From Pelagerythrobacter sp041912895 (GTDB lineage Bacteria > Pseudomonadota > Alphaproteobacteria > Sphingomonadales > Sphingomonadaceae), in assembly GCF_041912895.1 (NCBI RefSeq), contig NZ_JAYSGI010000001.1:620001-684000 (forward strand): a stretch of 64,000 bases of DNA, given 5' to 3'. The position numbers were made by a program, and so were the translations under genes. The notes under the pieces were generated by a model. That model was not told where the DNA came from and made no database searches. It saw nothing but the letters and a program-made list of their open reading frames with translations. Of this stretch, positions 52,697 to 62,745 are shown in pieces; the stretch's first letter is position 1; each line of letters starts with the position of its first letter.

Positions 52697-53839
52697 ATGC
52701 AACGCAGGGCTTTCGTGGGCGGATCGGGCGCGCTGTTGCTGGCAGGCTGCACCCGCGCGGCGACCGGCCTGTCGCCCGCCCTTGCGCCGGGCACGCCGCG
52801 CCTCGCGCCGCTCCACCTCGACATGGCGCACCTGATGAAGATCACCGTGTGCCTGCGCCCGTTTCGCCCGGCGGGTCCGCGGTTGGAGATCGAACGGTTC
52901 GGCGAGAAGACCGTGGTCCACAACTACGGCCACGGCGGCTCCGGCTGGTCGCTCAGCTGGGGCTGCGCCGACGAGGCCGCGATGCTCGCGCGTTCGGGCG
53001 GCGCCAGCGAGTTCGCGGTGATCGGCGCGGGCGTGATCGGCCTCACCACCGCGCTGCGGCTGATCGAAAGCGGGGCGAAGGTCACCATCTATGCGCAGGA
53101 ATTTCCGCCCGAAACCCGCTCGGCGCGCGCGACCGGAGTGTGGTCGCCGAGCAGCCGCGTCGCGCTGTCCACCGCCGCGCCCACCGGCTTCGCCGAGCGC
53201 TGGGAAGGCTGGGCGCGTGCGTCCTATGCAGCGCATTTGCGGATGATCGGCCTCGTCGGCGATCCGGCCGAATTCCTCCCGCAATACGAGGTGAGCGGCG
53301 GCGACGATGGCGCGCCCTCCCCGCCCGCGCAGCACGATTTCCTCCACCTGCACCGCCGCGTGCGCGACCTCACCCCCGCGTGGGAGCGCCTCAGCGGCAC
53401 CGAAAATCCCTTCGCCCCGCGCGACACCGCGACCGGGCAAGGCATGGTGTTCAACGTCGCCAGCTACGCCGACCGGCTCGCGCAATTGTTCATGCTGCGC
53501 GGCGGCCGGATGATCCGCCGCGCCTTCCCCGACCGCGCCGCCGCGCTCGCGCTGGGCGAGCCGGTGATCGTCAACTGCATGGGCTTCGGCGCCAAGGCGA
53601 TCTGGGCCGACGCCGGCATGGTCCCCGTGCGCGGTCAGATCGGCTGGCTCGTGCCCCAGCACGACGCGCGCTATTCGCTCTACTACGGCGGCGTGAACGC
53701 CATCTCCCGCCGCGACGGCGTGGTCATCCAGTACTACGGCCCCAACGAGGACTTCGGCTACGGCGAACCCGACGAGGTTGCGGACCCGGTAGAGACCGAG
53801 CGGGCGCTGGCGATATTGCGTGGGGCGTATGTTGGGTGA
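52697..53839 (+). CDS. FAD-dependent D-amino-acid-oxidase-type oxidoreductase (exported lipoprotein-like)
   Basis: A 380-residue DAO-family flavoprotein. The N-terminus MQRRAFVGGSGALLLAGCTRA combines an RR-type Tat-like signal with a lipobox (LAGC). The FAD site is EFAVIGAGVIGLTTALRLI (about 110-130); FGAKAIWADAGMVPVRGQI and VIQYYGPNEDFGYGEPDE lie near the end. Probably a periplasmic or membrane-anchored amine/amino-acid oxidase; substrate unknown. ATG at 52697 follows AAGGGGGA. Confidence 0.85.
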   Translation: MQRRAFVGGSGALLLAGCTRAATGLSPALAPGTPRLAPLHLDMAHLMKITVCLRPFRPAGPRLEIERFGEKTVVHNYGHGGSGWSLSWGCADEAAMLARSGGASEFAVIGAGVIGLTTALRLIESGAKVTIYAQEFPPETRSARATGVWSPSSRVALSTAAPTGFAERWEGWARASYAAHLRMIGLVGDPAEFLPQYEVSGGDDGAPSPPAQHDFLHLHRRVRDLTPAWERLSGTENPFAPRDTATGQGMVFNVASYADRLAQLFMLRGGRMIRRAFPDRAAALALGEPVIVNCMGFGAKAIWADAGMVPVRGQIGWLVPQHDARYSLYYGGVNAISRRDGVVIQYYGPNEDFGYGEPDEVADPVETERALAILRGAYVG

Positions 53840-53931
53840 CGGACTGCCGAGCCGCGAAATTCAGCCTGTCTTCCCTTCCCTCTCCGCACCGCACCCAGCC
53901 TCTCCGCTCGTCTCCACCCGCTCCACATCGC

Positions 53932-54013
53932 TTGTCATCCCCGCGAAAGCGGGGATCCCGCTTCCCTGTGATCCGGTAAACACAAGCTGGCCCCCGCCTC
54001 CGCGGGGTGACGA
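53932..54013. repeat. MITE/REP-like intergenic repeat, copy 4
   Basis: An 82-base element after the DAO gene, with arms TTGTCATCCCCGCGAAAGCGGGG at one end (given here as TTGTCATCCCCGCG and AAGCGGGG) and the complement of TCGTCACCCCGCGGAG at the other. It marks the left border of the lower-GC islet that follows. Confidence 0.8.
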
Positions 54014-54120
54014 GCTCGGTTGGAGGCGGTTGAGTAAACCCGATCAGAGCGACGTCGATTCACGACCCTAATTGCCGACCTTCAGTTCGCCGTTATGATC
54101 TCTCGTAAGGAGACCTTGTG

Positions 54121-55011
54121 ATGGCTGATAACGATGCCCTTCGCCTAAGCTGCACAGAACAGGGCTTCATAGACGCGTTTCGCACCCACGGCTTTCTTTC
54201 ACCCTACATCGAAGAAGCAGTGCCTGCGTATGTTCGCCCGCACGCTGAGTGGTTCGCCCATGCGGAAGCGCTGAACAGGGCAGGGCTCGATGCCTTCTAC
54301 CGCCGCGACAACGAAGTGGTGGGTTTGTCGAGTCAACATCCCGTGTCGCTGTCGATCAGAATGACGTTCCGAGCACTGTCTGCTTTCCAAGCGGCACTGA
54401 TCCTTTATCGCCGGGCAATGGTGCAGGAAGGGGAGACACTTACTCGCAACATCTACGAGACGGCATTTTGGCTTGGTTACCTCCACAAGGATGGTCCCGC
54501 CGCTACCCGGGCCTTCCTCAACGATGAACGCAAATCGCAGAAGGACCGCGCTTCCTATTATCTGGAGCAATTTGCCTCCGGAGCATACGATCCCAACCCA
54601 GAGATTGAAGCCCAGTTGCGAGAGCAGGTCGCAGAACTTAAGTCGAAGATCACCAACGCCGATGATGTGTCCGTGAAAGAGGCGGCTAGGCGCAGCGACC
54701 TTTATGGACATTACGAAACTTATAAGCACCTGAGCGCCGGATCGGCACACAACTCGCTCAATAGCCTTCACCGCTACCTAAACCGTAATCCCGACGGTTC
54801 GTACGATGGTCACATTGTAGGTCCTGATCCCGACGCTCTTGTAGATGCGCTCCCGGTCATGTGCATCGGTCTCGGCATCACGCTCGCGATGTTTTGCACG
54901 ATCGTGGCGCTAGATCACCCAGAGGATGATCTACAGACACTGCTCATAAAGACGGACACGATGCGAAAAGCTCAGAAGGCGGCGGGCGGCGGTATTGCCA
55001 CAATGGCATGA
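54121..55011 (+). CDS. DUF5677-like helical protein
   Basis: A ~296-residue all-helical protein with no signal peptide or membrane segment. The pattern ALILYRRAMVQEGETLTRNIYETAFWLGYLHKDG (region ~95-130) and SHxxLNSLHRYLN-type His residues further on (SAGSAHNSLNSLHRY) resemble the DUF5677 family, which occurs in accessory DNA and is of unknown function. Start: AAGGAG at 54107-54112 is five bases before GTG 54118 and eight before ATG 54121; ATG is preferred. Codon use and GC (near 52%) differ from neighbours, consistent with recent transfer. Confidence 0.65.
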   Translation: MADNDALRLSCTEQGFIDAFRTHGFLSPYIEEAVPAYVRPHAEWFAHAEALNRAGLDAFYRRDNEVVGLSSQHPVSLSIRMTFRALSAFQAALILYRRAMVQEGETLTRNIYETAFWLGYLHKDGPAATRAFLNDERKSQKDRASYYLEQFASGAYDPNPEIEAQLREQVAELKSKITNADDVSVKEAARRSDLYGHYETYKHLSAGSAHNSLNSLHRYLNRNPDGSYDGHIVGPDPDALVDALPVMCIGLGITLAMFCTIVALDHPEDDLQTLLIKTDTMRKAQKAAGGGIATMA

Positions 55012-55441
55012 CCTAAGGCTGGCGGATCGTCGTGGCATCCGACTGGCTGACGCGGTTCCCTGCGTTAACTGAGATCGTGTCCGGGAAAAGCGCCGCGCTA
55101 TGTCGGTTACCGTCAAAAGCCATTCCACTTCCCATCCCATTACGGACATCACGAAAGGCGAAGAATTCGAACTGTCGCTAACGATGATTTCGGCAAACCG
55201 TTTTCCTACACTTCAACAGTTTTGCTAGCCTCGCGTCGGCTCTTTCCATCGTCGATCCCCACCCCTGCCCTGCAAGCGGATTCAGGAAGTCTGCGCGGCG
55301 AATGCGCAAGTGCTTGCGCCCGCCGCACACGGAAGGTGACAACCGAGACAGCGCTTTTGGATGCACCCGTCTGAAAACAAACGCAGATTCGGGCCGGCGC
55401 TATTTTTTAAAGGCCCTCGGTCCGTGTAACAGCGCCTTGCG
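55012..55441. other. Gene-free lower-GC stretch of 430 bases
   Basis: Between the DUF5677-like gene and the acyl-CoA dehydrogenase. I see no convincing gene: short frames (42 codons plus strand at 55099-55227; 62 codons minus strand at 55178-55366) match nothing I recognise. GGCGCT and AGCGCC (either side of GGCCTTTAAAAAATA on the minus strand) could form a 6-bp stem, but it is not a standard terminator. No tRNA, integrase or direct-repeat site is visible. Confidence 0.5.
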
Positions 55442-57247
55442 TCAGGAAGCGGTCGCGAAAGCCTCTTCGCCCAGCGCCATCATTGCTTCGCTGCCCGCTT
55501 CCAGCTTGCGCCGCAGCGCGCCGGCGTCGGGCAGGAAGCGTTCGGCGTAGTAGCGGGCGGTGACGAGCTTCGCTTCGTAGAACGCCTTGTCATCGCCACC
55601 CTCGCCCAGCTTCGCCTGCGCGACCTTGGCCATGCGCAGCCACATCAGGCCGAGCGTCACGATCCCCATGATGTGCATGTAGTGGTGCGCGCCCGCGCCG
55701 AGGTCGTTGGGGTTCTTCATCGCGTGCTGCATGAACCACATCGTCGCGGCCTGCTGTTCGCCCAGCGCCTTCTCGAGCTTCTCGGCGAGCGCGCCCAGGG
55801 CCTCGTCGCTCTTCGCTGCGGCGGCTTCCTCGCCCACCAGCTTGAAGAACGCCTGTACCGCCGCGCCGCCGTTCTGCGCCAGCTTGCGCCCGCACAGGTC
55901 CATCGCCTGCACGCCGTTGGTGCCTTCGTAGATCTGGGTGATGCGGGCATCGCGCACGAACTGGCTCATGCCCCATTCCTCGATGTAGCCGTGCCCGCCG
56001 AACACCTGCTGCATGTTCACCGCAGTCTCGAAGCCCTTGTCGGTGCCGTAGCCCTTGATCACCGGCGTCATCAGCCCGAGCAGCAGATCGGCCTCGGCGC
56101 GCTCTTCCTCGGTTGCGGCCTTGTGCGTCAGGTCGACGAGCAGCGCGCCCCACAGCGCCAGCGCGCGGAAGCCTTCGGTGAAGGCCTTGGCGTCCATCAG
56201 CATGCGGCGCACGTCGGGGTGGACGATGATCGGGTCGGCCTTCTCCTCCGGCTCGGCGGGGCCGGTCAGCGCTCTGCCCTGCCGTCGGTCGATCGCGTAG
56301 GCGACCGCGTTCTGGTAGGCCGCCTCGGCCTGGCTGAAGCCCTGGATGCCGACGCCGAGCCGCGCGGCGTTCATCATGATGAACATGGCGGCGAGGCCCT
56401 TGTTCTCCTCGCCGACCATCCACCCGGTCGCCCCGTCGTAGTTGAGCACGCAGGTCGAGTTGCCGTGGATGCCCATCTTGTGCTCGATCGAGCCACACGA
56501 GACGCCGTTGCGCTCTCCCAGACTGCCATCGTCGTTCACCAGCACCTTGGGCACCACGAACAGCGAGATGCCCTTGGTCGAATCGGGTGCGCCGGGCGTC
56601 TTCGCCAGCACGAGGTGGATGATCTGCTCGGTGAGGTCGTGCTCGCCGGCGGAGATGAAGATCTTGGTGCCGGTGACCCTATAGCTGCCGTCGGCCTGCG
56701 GCTCGGCCTTGGTGCGGATCATGCCGAGGTCGGTGCCGCACTGCGGCTCGGTCAGGTTCATCGTGCCGAGCCATTCGTTGGCGATCATCTTGGGCACGTA
56801 CTTCGCCTGCAATTCGGGCGAACCCTTGGCGAGCAGCGCCGAGACCGCGCCGTTGGTGAGGCCGGGGTACATGCCGAACGCCTGATTGGCCGACGAGATG
56901 AATTCTTCGAGCACGAAGCCGAGCGCGTGGGGCATGCCCTGGCCACCGAATTCCTCGGGTGCCGAAAGTGTGCTCCAGCCGCCTTCGCGGAACTGCTCGA
57001 ACGCGGCTTTGAAGCCCGGCGGAGTGGTGACCGAGCCGTCTTCGTTGCGGGTGCAGCCGTGTTCGTCGCCCGCGCGATTGAGCGGCGCGAGCACTTCGGA
57101 GCAGAACCGCCCGGCCTCGCCGATCACCGCGTCGATCATGTCGGGCGTGGCGCTCTCGAATCCCGGCAGATTACCGTAGCTGGCGAGATCGAGCACTTCG
57201 TTGACGACGAAGCGCGTGTCGCGGGTCGGGGCGATATAGGTCGGCAT
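55442..57247 (-). CDS. Acyl-CoA dehydrogenase, long DmdC/AidB-like type
   Basis: A 601-residue FAD enzyme that introduces a 2,3-double bond in acyl-CoA. N-terminal Acyl-CoA_dh domains and the motifs WLGTMNLTEPQCGTDLGMIRTKA, YRVTGTKIFISAGEHDLTEQI and RDARITQIYEGTNGVQAMDLCGRKL are clear; a C-terminal extra domain (DUF4398-free, ~120 residues) marks the ~600-residue group (FadE/DmdC-like). Acyl specificity is unknown; DmdC (DMSP) or medium/long chain are options. It lies 24 bases after the MerR gene in a likely two-gene operon. Confidence 0.9.
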   Translation of the reverse strand: MPTYIAPTRDTRFVVNEVLDLASYGNLPGFESATPDMIDAVIGEAGRFCSEVLAPLNRAGDEHGCTRNEDGSVTTPPGFKAAFEQFREGGWSTLSAPEEFGGQGMPHALGFVLEEFISSANQAFGMYPGLTNGAVSALLAKGSPELQAKYVPKMIANEWLGTMNLTEPQCGTDLGMIRTKAEPQADGSYRVTGTKIFISAGEHDLTEQIIHLVLAKTPGAPDSTKGISLFVVPKVLVNDDGSLGERNGVSCGSIEHKMGIHGNSTCVLNYDGATGWMVGEENKGLAAMFIMMNAARLGVGIQGFSQAEAAYQNAVAYAIDRRQGRALTGPAEPEEKADPIIVHPDVRRMLMDAKAFTEGFRALALWGALLVDLTHKAATEEERAEADLLLGLMTPVIKGYGTDKGFETAVNMQQVFGGHGYIEEWGMSQFVRDARITQIYEGTNGVQAMDLCGRKLAQNGGAAVQAFFKLVGEEAAAAKSDEALGALAEKLEKALGEQQAATMWFMQHAMKNPNDLGAGAHHYMHIMGIVTLGLMWLRMAKVAQAKLGEGGDDKAFYEAKLVTARYYAERFLPDAGALRRKLEAGSEAMMALGEEAFATAS

Positions 57248-57271
57248 CGGAATGTCCTGCGGTAAGGGGTG

Positions 57272-57706
57272 TCAGTCGATCGCGTCGACGAGCTTGATGA
57301 AGGCGGTCAATTCCTTGATCGAGGAATCGATGTCCGCCCGCTGGCGCTTGAGCTTGGCGACGTGCGCCCGGCATTTCTCGACCGTGACGCGGCGCTGCTC
57401 GACGCGCCCGTCGCCCAGATCGTAGAGGTCGATCATCTCGCGAATCTCGGTCAGCGAGAAGCCGACGTTCTTGGCCCGCATGATCCACGCGAGCCGCGCG
57501 CGGTCGCGCTTGGAATAGACGCGCGAAAGGCCCACGCGGCGGGGCGCGATCAGGCCTTCGTCCTCGTAGAAGCGGAGCGCGCGCGCGGTGCAGTCGAACT
57601 CCTGCGTCAGGTCGGAGATCGAGAACTGCTCGCGCGAGTGCTTGTCGGGCCGGTCGAGATGCGCGCCGGAGTGCGTTTCGGAAAGCTTGCGGGCGGGCTG
57701 TGACAT
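57272..57706 (-). CDS. MerR family regulator of fatty-acid/branched-chain type
   Basis: A 144-residue regulator. The N-terminal helix-turn-helix (REQFSISDLTQEFDCTARALRFYEDEGLIAPRR) followed by SRVYSKRDRARLAWIMRAKNVGFSLTEIREMIDLYD is the MerR DNA-binding domain; the C-terminal helix (KCRAHVAKLKRQRADIDSSIKELTAFIKL) is the dimerisation coil. No metal-binding cysteine cluster, so it resembles LiuR/AtuR regulators of acyl-CoA catabolism. It is encoded just before the acyl-CoA dehydrogenase and a palindrome lies in its promoter. Confidence 0.9.
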   Translation of the reverse strand: MSQPARKLSETHSGAHLDRPDKHSREQFSISDLTQEFDCTARALRFYEDEGLIAPRRVGLSRVYSKRDRARLAWIMRAKNVGFSLTEIREMIDLYDLGDGRVEQRRVTVEKCRAHVAKLKRQRADIDSSIKELTAFIKLVDAID

Positions 57707-57724
57707 GGCCTTACCTTACTCCCC

Positions 57725-57740
57725 CTTACGTAAGCGTCAA
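57725..57740 (-). promoter_or_regulatory. Promoter/operator of the MerR-acyl-CoA dehydrogenase operon
   Basis: On the minus strand TTGACG (57740-57735) may be a -35, immediately followed by the perfect 10-base palindrome CTTACGTAAG (57734-57725). TTACGTAA-type dyads are known LiuR-class sites. Inferred autoregulation; no -10 is clear. Confidence 0.55.
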
Positions 57741-58108
57741 CCTTCAAGCGCTACGAGGTCGTCGCCCTCGAGCCGCCGGAAGAAGCAGCTTCGCGCACCG
57801 GTGTGGCAGGTCGGCCCAGCCGCGCGGCAGCGCAGGACCACCGCATCCTGGTCGCAGTCGACGAGAATTTCCTCGACCGTCAGCGTGTTGCCAGAGGTTT
57901 CTCCCTTGCACCAGAGCTTGCCGCGCGAGCGCGAATGGAAATGCGCCAGCCCCGTCCTGTGCGTGGCGTCGAGCGCCTCGCGGTCCATATGTCCGACCAT
58001 GCGCACCGAGCCGTCGAGCGCGTCGATCACCACGGCGGTCAACAGGCCGGCGGCGTCGAACTTGGGTTCGAATTTATCGGTCAAGCTATCTTCCCCGAAC
58101 GAATACAT
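57737..58108 (-). CDS. hisI: Phosphoribosyl-AMP cyclohydrolase
   Basis: A 123-residue monofunctional HisI that opens the adenine ring of phosphoribosyl-AMP in histidine synthesis. Motifs HMDREALDATHRTGLAHFHSRSRGKLWCKGETSGN and DCDQDAVVLRCRAAGPTCHTGARSCFF contain the zinc cysteines and magnesium Asp residues. The start ATG at 58108 (MYSFGEDSL) is preferred over an upstream frame at 58171 that has no homology. Its 3' end overlaps the MerR operon's promoter region. The hisE activity must be elsewhere. Confidence 0.95.
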   Translation of the reverse strand: MYSFGEDSLTDKFEPKFDAAGLLTAVVIDALDGSVRMVGHMDREALDATHRTGLAHFHSRSRGKLWCKGETSGNTLTVEEILVDCDQDAVVLRCRAAGPTCHTGARSCFFRRLEGDDLVALEG

Positions 58109-58417
58109 GCGCCCCGAAAGGCGGGATGACTGTTTGTTGCACGATAACCACAGGCGCGACTCAAAATCCACGCCCGAAGCACATGTTGCTTTGATCGGCG
58201 GGTCGGGAGTGGGAATAGGGGGCCGTTGTCCGCAAGGGCAACTCGCCGAGCTTTCGGTGCCAGTAGAGCGCCATGGTTCAGGGGAAACGGAGACGCAGCC
58301 CGCCCGAGGCCATAGGTCATGGGCGAAGGCGCCTCCGGCAACGTTGAGGGATAGGATCCCGTGCGGCCCGATGGGGGTTTGGCCGTCACAGCCTTCGGGC
58401 GGATCCTTTGATTTTCG
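58109..58417. other. Structured gene-free stretch upstream of hisI (candidate ncRNA or leader)
   Basis: A 309-base gap, too long for a simple promoter in this dense genome, with many short complementary segments: TTGTCC-GCAA-GGGCAA near 58225-58240, GGGAT-AGG-ATCCC near 58348-58360, GCC-TTCG-GGC near 58390-58400, and a 10-bp hairpin just past its right end. Coding potential is low. I tried to match it to 6S, SRP, RNase P, tmRNA and cobalamin motifs and found no diagnostic core. Confidence 0.4.
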
Positions 58418-59227
58418 TCACGTGGCGCCCGGAGCTTCGGCTCCGGGCGTTTCGTTATCGGGGTTCCATCCGGGCATGCCGCCCTTCCCCTCCTCCAGCA
58501 CGCGAGAGAAGCACGCGACGATTACGCGTTTCGCGCCAGCGCGCTTCAGGGCCGCGACGCAGGCTTCGCTCGTCGCGCCGCTCGTCAGGACATCATCCAC
58601 CAGCACCACGTTGGCGCCGCGCAACGAGGCCGCACGGCGCGGATCGGCCGCGATCGCCCCCGACAGCGTCTTGGCGCGCGCCTTGCGGCCCAGTCCGCCG
58701 AGCATCGGCGTGCGCTTGTGCCGGTGCAGCGCATCGACCGTCAGCGTGCCGCCGGTCCCCAAGGCAAGCTCGCGCGCGATCAGCGCCGCCTGGTTGAAGC
58801 CGCGCCGCCACAGCCGCCAGCGGTGCAGCGGCACCGGCACGATCAGCCACTCGCCCTCGAGCACCGGCAACCGCGCCGCGACGAGCCGCGCGAGCATCGG
58901 CGCGAGCGCGATTCGCCGGCCGTGCTTGAAGGCCAGCACCAGCTTGCGGGCGGTATCGTTGTAGATCGTCCCTGCCGCAATACCATCGTGCCGGGGCGGG
59001 TGTGCGAGACAGGGAGCGCAGATCATCGTCCCTTCCGCGACGTCGCTGGCGATCGGTCGTTGGCATCGCGCGCAGGCGGGCGCGCCGGGGATGACCAGTT
59101 CGCTCCAGCACGCCGGGCACAGGCCATCCTGCTGCGCGATGCTCTCGCCGCATACCGGGCAACGCGGCGGGTAGATCAGGTCCACCAGCGGAGCGAGCGA
59201 TTCGCGCAAGAGGGTGGCGGCAGGCAT
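58418..59227 (-). CDS. comF: ComF family protein (phosphoribosyltransferase-like)
   Basis: A 269-residue cytosolic protein. N-terminal zinc fingers PPRCPVCGESI, LCPACW, ACARCQRPI and ICAPCLAHPP are followed by a PRT-type domain with WLIVPVPLHRWRLWRRGFNQAALIAREL, a KRTPMLGGLGRKARAKTLSGA segment and the pyrophosphate-binding NVVLVDDVLTSGATSEACVAAL. ComF proteins aid DNA uptake in some bacteria; here the biological role is inferred only. ATG at 59227 is chosen for the family start. The last residues (NPDNETPGAEAPGAT) are read through a terminator-like hairpin, see 58426-58449. Confidence 0.87.
   Translation of the reverse strand: MPAATLLRESLAPLVDLIYPPRCPVCGESIAQQDGLCPACWSELVIPGAPACARCQRPIASDVAEGTMICAPCLAHPPRHDGIAAGTIYNDTARKLVLAFKHGRRIALAPMLARLVAARLPVLEGEWLIVPVPLHRWRLWRRGFNQAALIARELALGTGGTLTVDALHRHKRTPMLGGLGRKARAKTLSGAIAADPRRAASLRGANVVLVDDVLTSGATSEACVAALKRAGAKRVIVACFSRVLEEGKGGMPGWNPDNETPGAEAPGAT
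58426..58449 (+). terminator. Stable UUCG hairpin overlapping the end of comF
   Basis: CGCCCGGAGC pairs perfectly with GCTCCGGGCG (10 bp) across a TTCG loop, giving a C(UUCG)G tetraloop only when read as plus-strand RNA, then GTTTCGTT. It would end a plus-strand transcript from the gene-free stretch 58109-58417, while in the minus strand it codes the comF C-terminus. Confidence 0.6.
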
Positions 59228-59281
59228 CGCGCGATGCTGCCCGCGCTTGCATGCGCCTGGCAAGAGCGGCAGGGCCCGGCG

Positions 59282-60033
59282 ATGGCATCTTCCGGAGTAC
59301 CACAGATCTTTTCCCGCCCGCGCCGCGCGGCCCGCTGGCGCAGGGCATTGGAACTGCAGCGCGGCGCGGATGCGGCGGACTTCGTGTTCCGCGCGATGGC
59401 CGAGGAACTGGGGGATCGGCTTGGTTTCATCGACCACCGGATGGAAACGGCGCTGGTGATCGGCGACCCAACGGGGCTGGCGGTCGAGGCCCTTGACGGT
59501 TCGGCGGCGCGGATCGTTTCGCACGGCCCCGACGCGATCGACGAGGAAGCGGCACTCGACGGGCGGTACGATCTCGTCGCCAGCCTCGGCTCGCTCGATA
59601 CGGTCAACGACGTGCCGGGCGCGCTGCTGCATATGCGCGAGGCGCTGGCGCCCGGTGGGATTGCGATCGCCAGCTTCCTCGGCGCGGGTAGCTTGCCGAA
59701 CCTGCGCCGTGCCCTGCTGGCCGCCGAGCCCGAACGCCCCGCGGCGCGGATGCATCCGATGATCGACATGCGCGCCGCCTCGGCGCTGCTCCAGCGGGCC
59801 GGGTTCGCGCGGCAGGTCGCGGATTCGTTCACGCTCCGGGTGCGCTACGGATCGCTCGACCGGCTGGTGGCGGACTTGCGCGCACAGGGGCTGACCAATG
59901 TGTTGGCATCCACCCCGCCTACGTTGTCGCGCGCTGCGATGGAGCGGGCGCAGGCTGCGTTTCTGGATCAGGCCGATACGGATGGAAAGGTGGTCGAACC
60001 TTTCGAGATCATCACTCTAACCGGCTGGAAAAG

Positions 60034-60037
<4 letters not shown>
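59282..60037 (+). CDS. SAM-dependent methyltransferase (BioC/NDUFAF5-like)
   Basis: A ~251-residue class I methyltransferase. The pattern DGRYDLVASLGSLDTVNDVPGALLHMREALAPGGIAIASFLGAGSLPNLRRALL is the motif II-IV region of the BioC/NDUFAF5 group, and RMHPMIDMRAASALLQRAGFARQVADSFTLRVRYGSLDRLVADLRAQGLTNVL is also typical. ATG at 59282 fits the start of homology; an ATG at 59234 is an alternative. Divergent from comF, overlapping the convergent ppdK by four bases. In mitochondria this family hydroxylates or methylates a complex I subunit; the bacterial substrate is unclear. Confidence 0.85.
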
Positions 60038-62697
<2,660 letters not shown>

Positions 62698-62745
62698 GCC
62701 GTTCCTTGTCTGGATGGGATCGGTTGCGGGCCGGTCCGCGGCGGA

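Noticed and set aside
55099..55227. 42-codon plus-strand frame in the islet
   Set aside because: Too short, no convincing ribosome site and no family resemblance.
55178..55366. 62-codon minus-strand frame in the islet
   Set aside because: No ribosome site or homology recognised; Arg/Cys-rich translation typical of chance frames.
58109..58417. Cobalamin riboswitch, SRP, 6S, RNase P or tmRNA gene
   Set aside because: No B12 box, no GGTCAGG...GGAAGCAGCC, no RNase P conserved cores and no tmRNA tag sequence could be seen; kept only as an unassigned structured segment.
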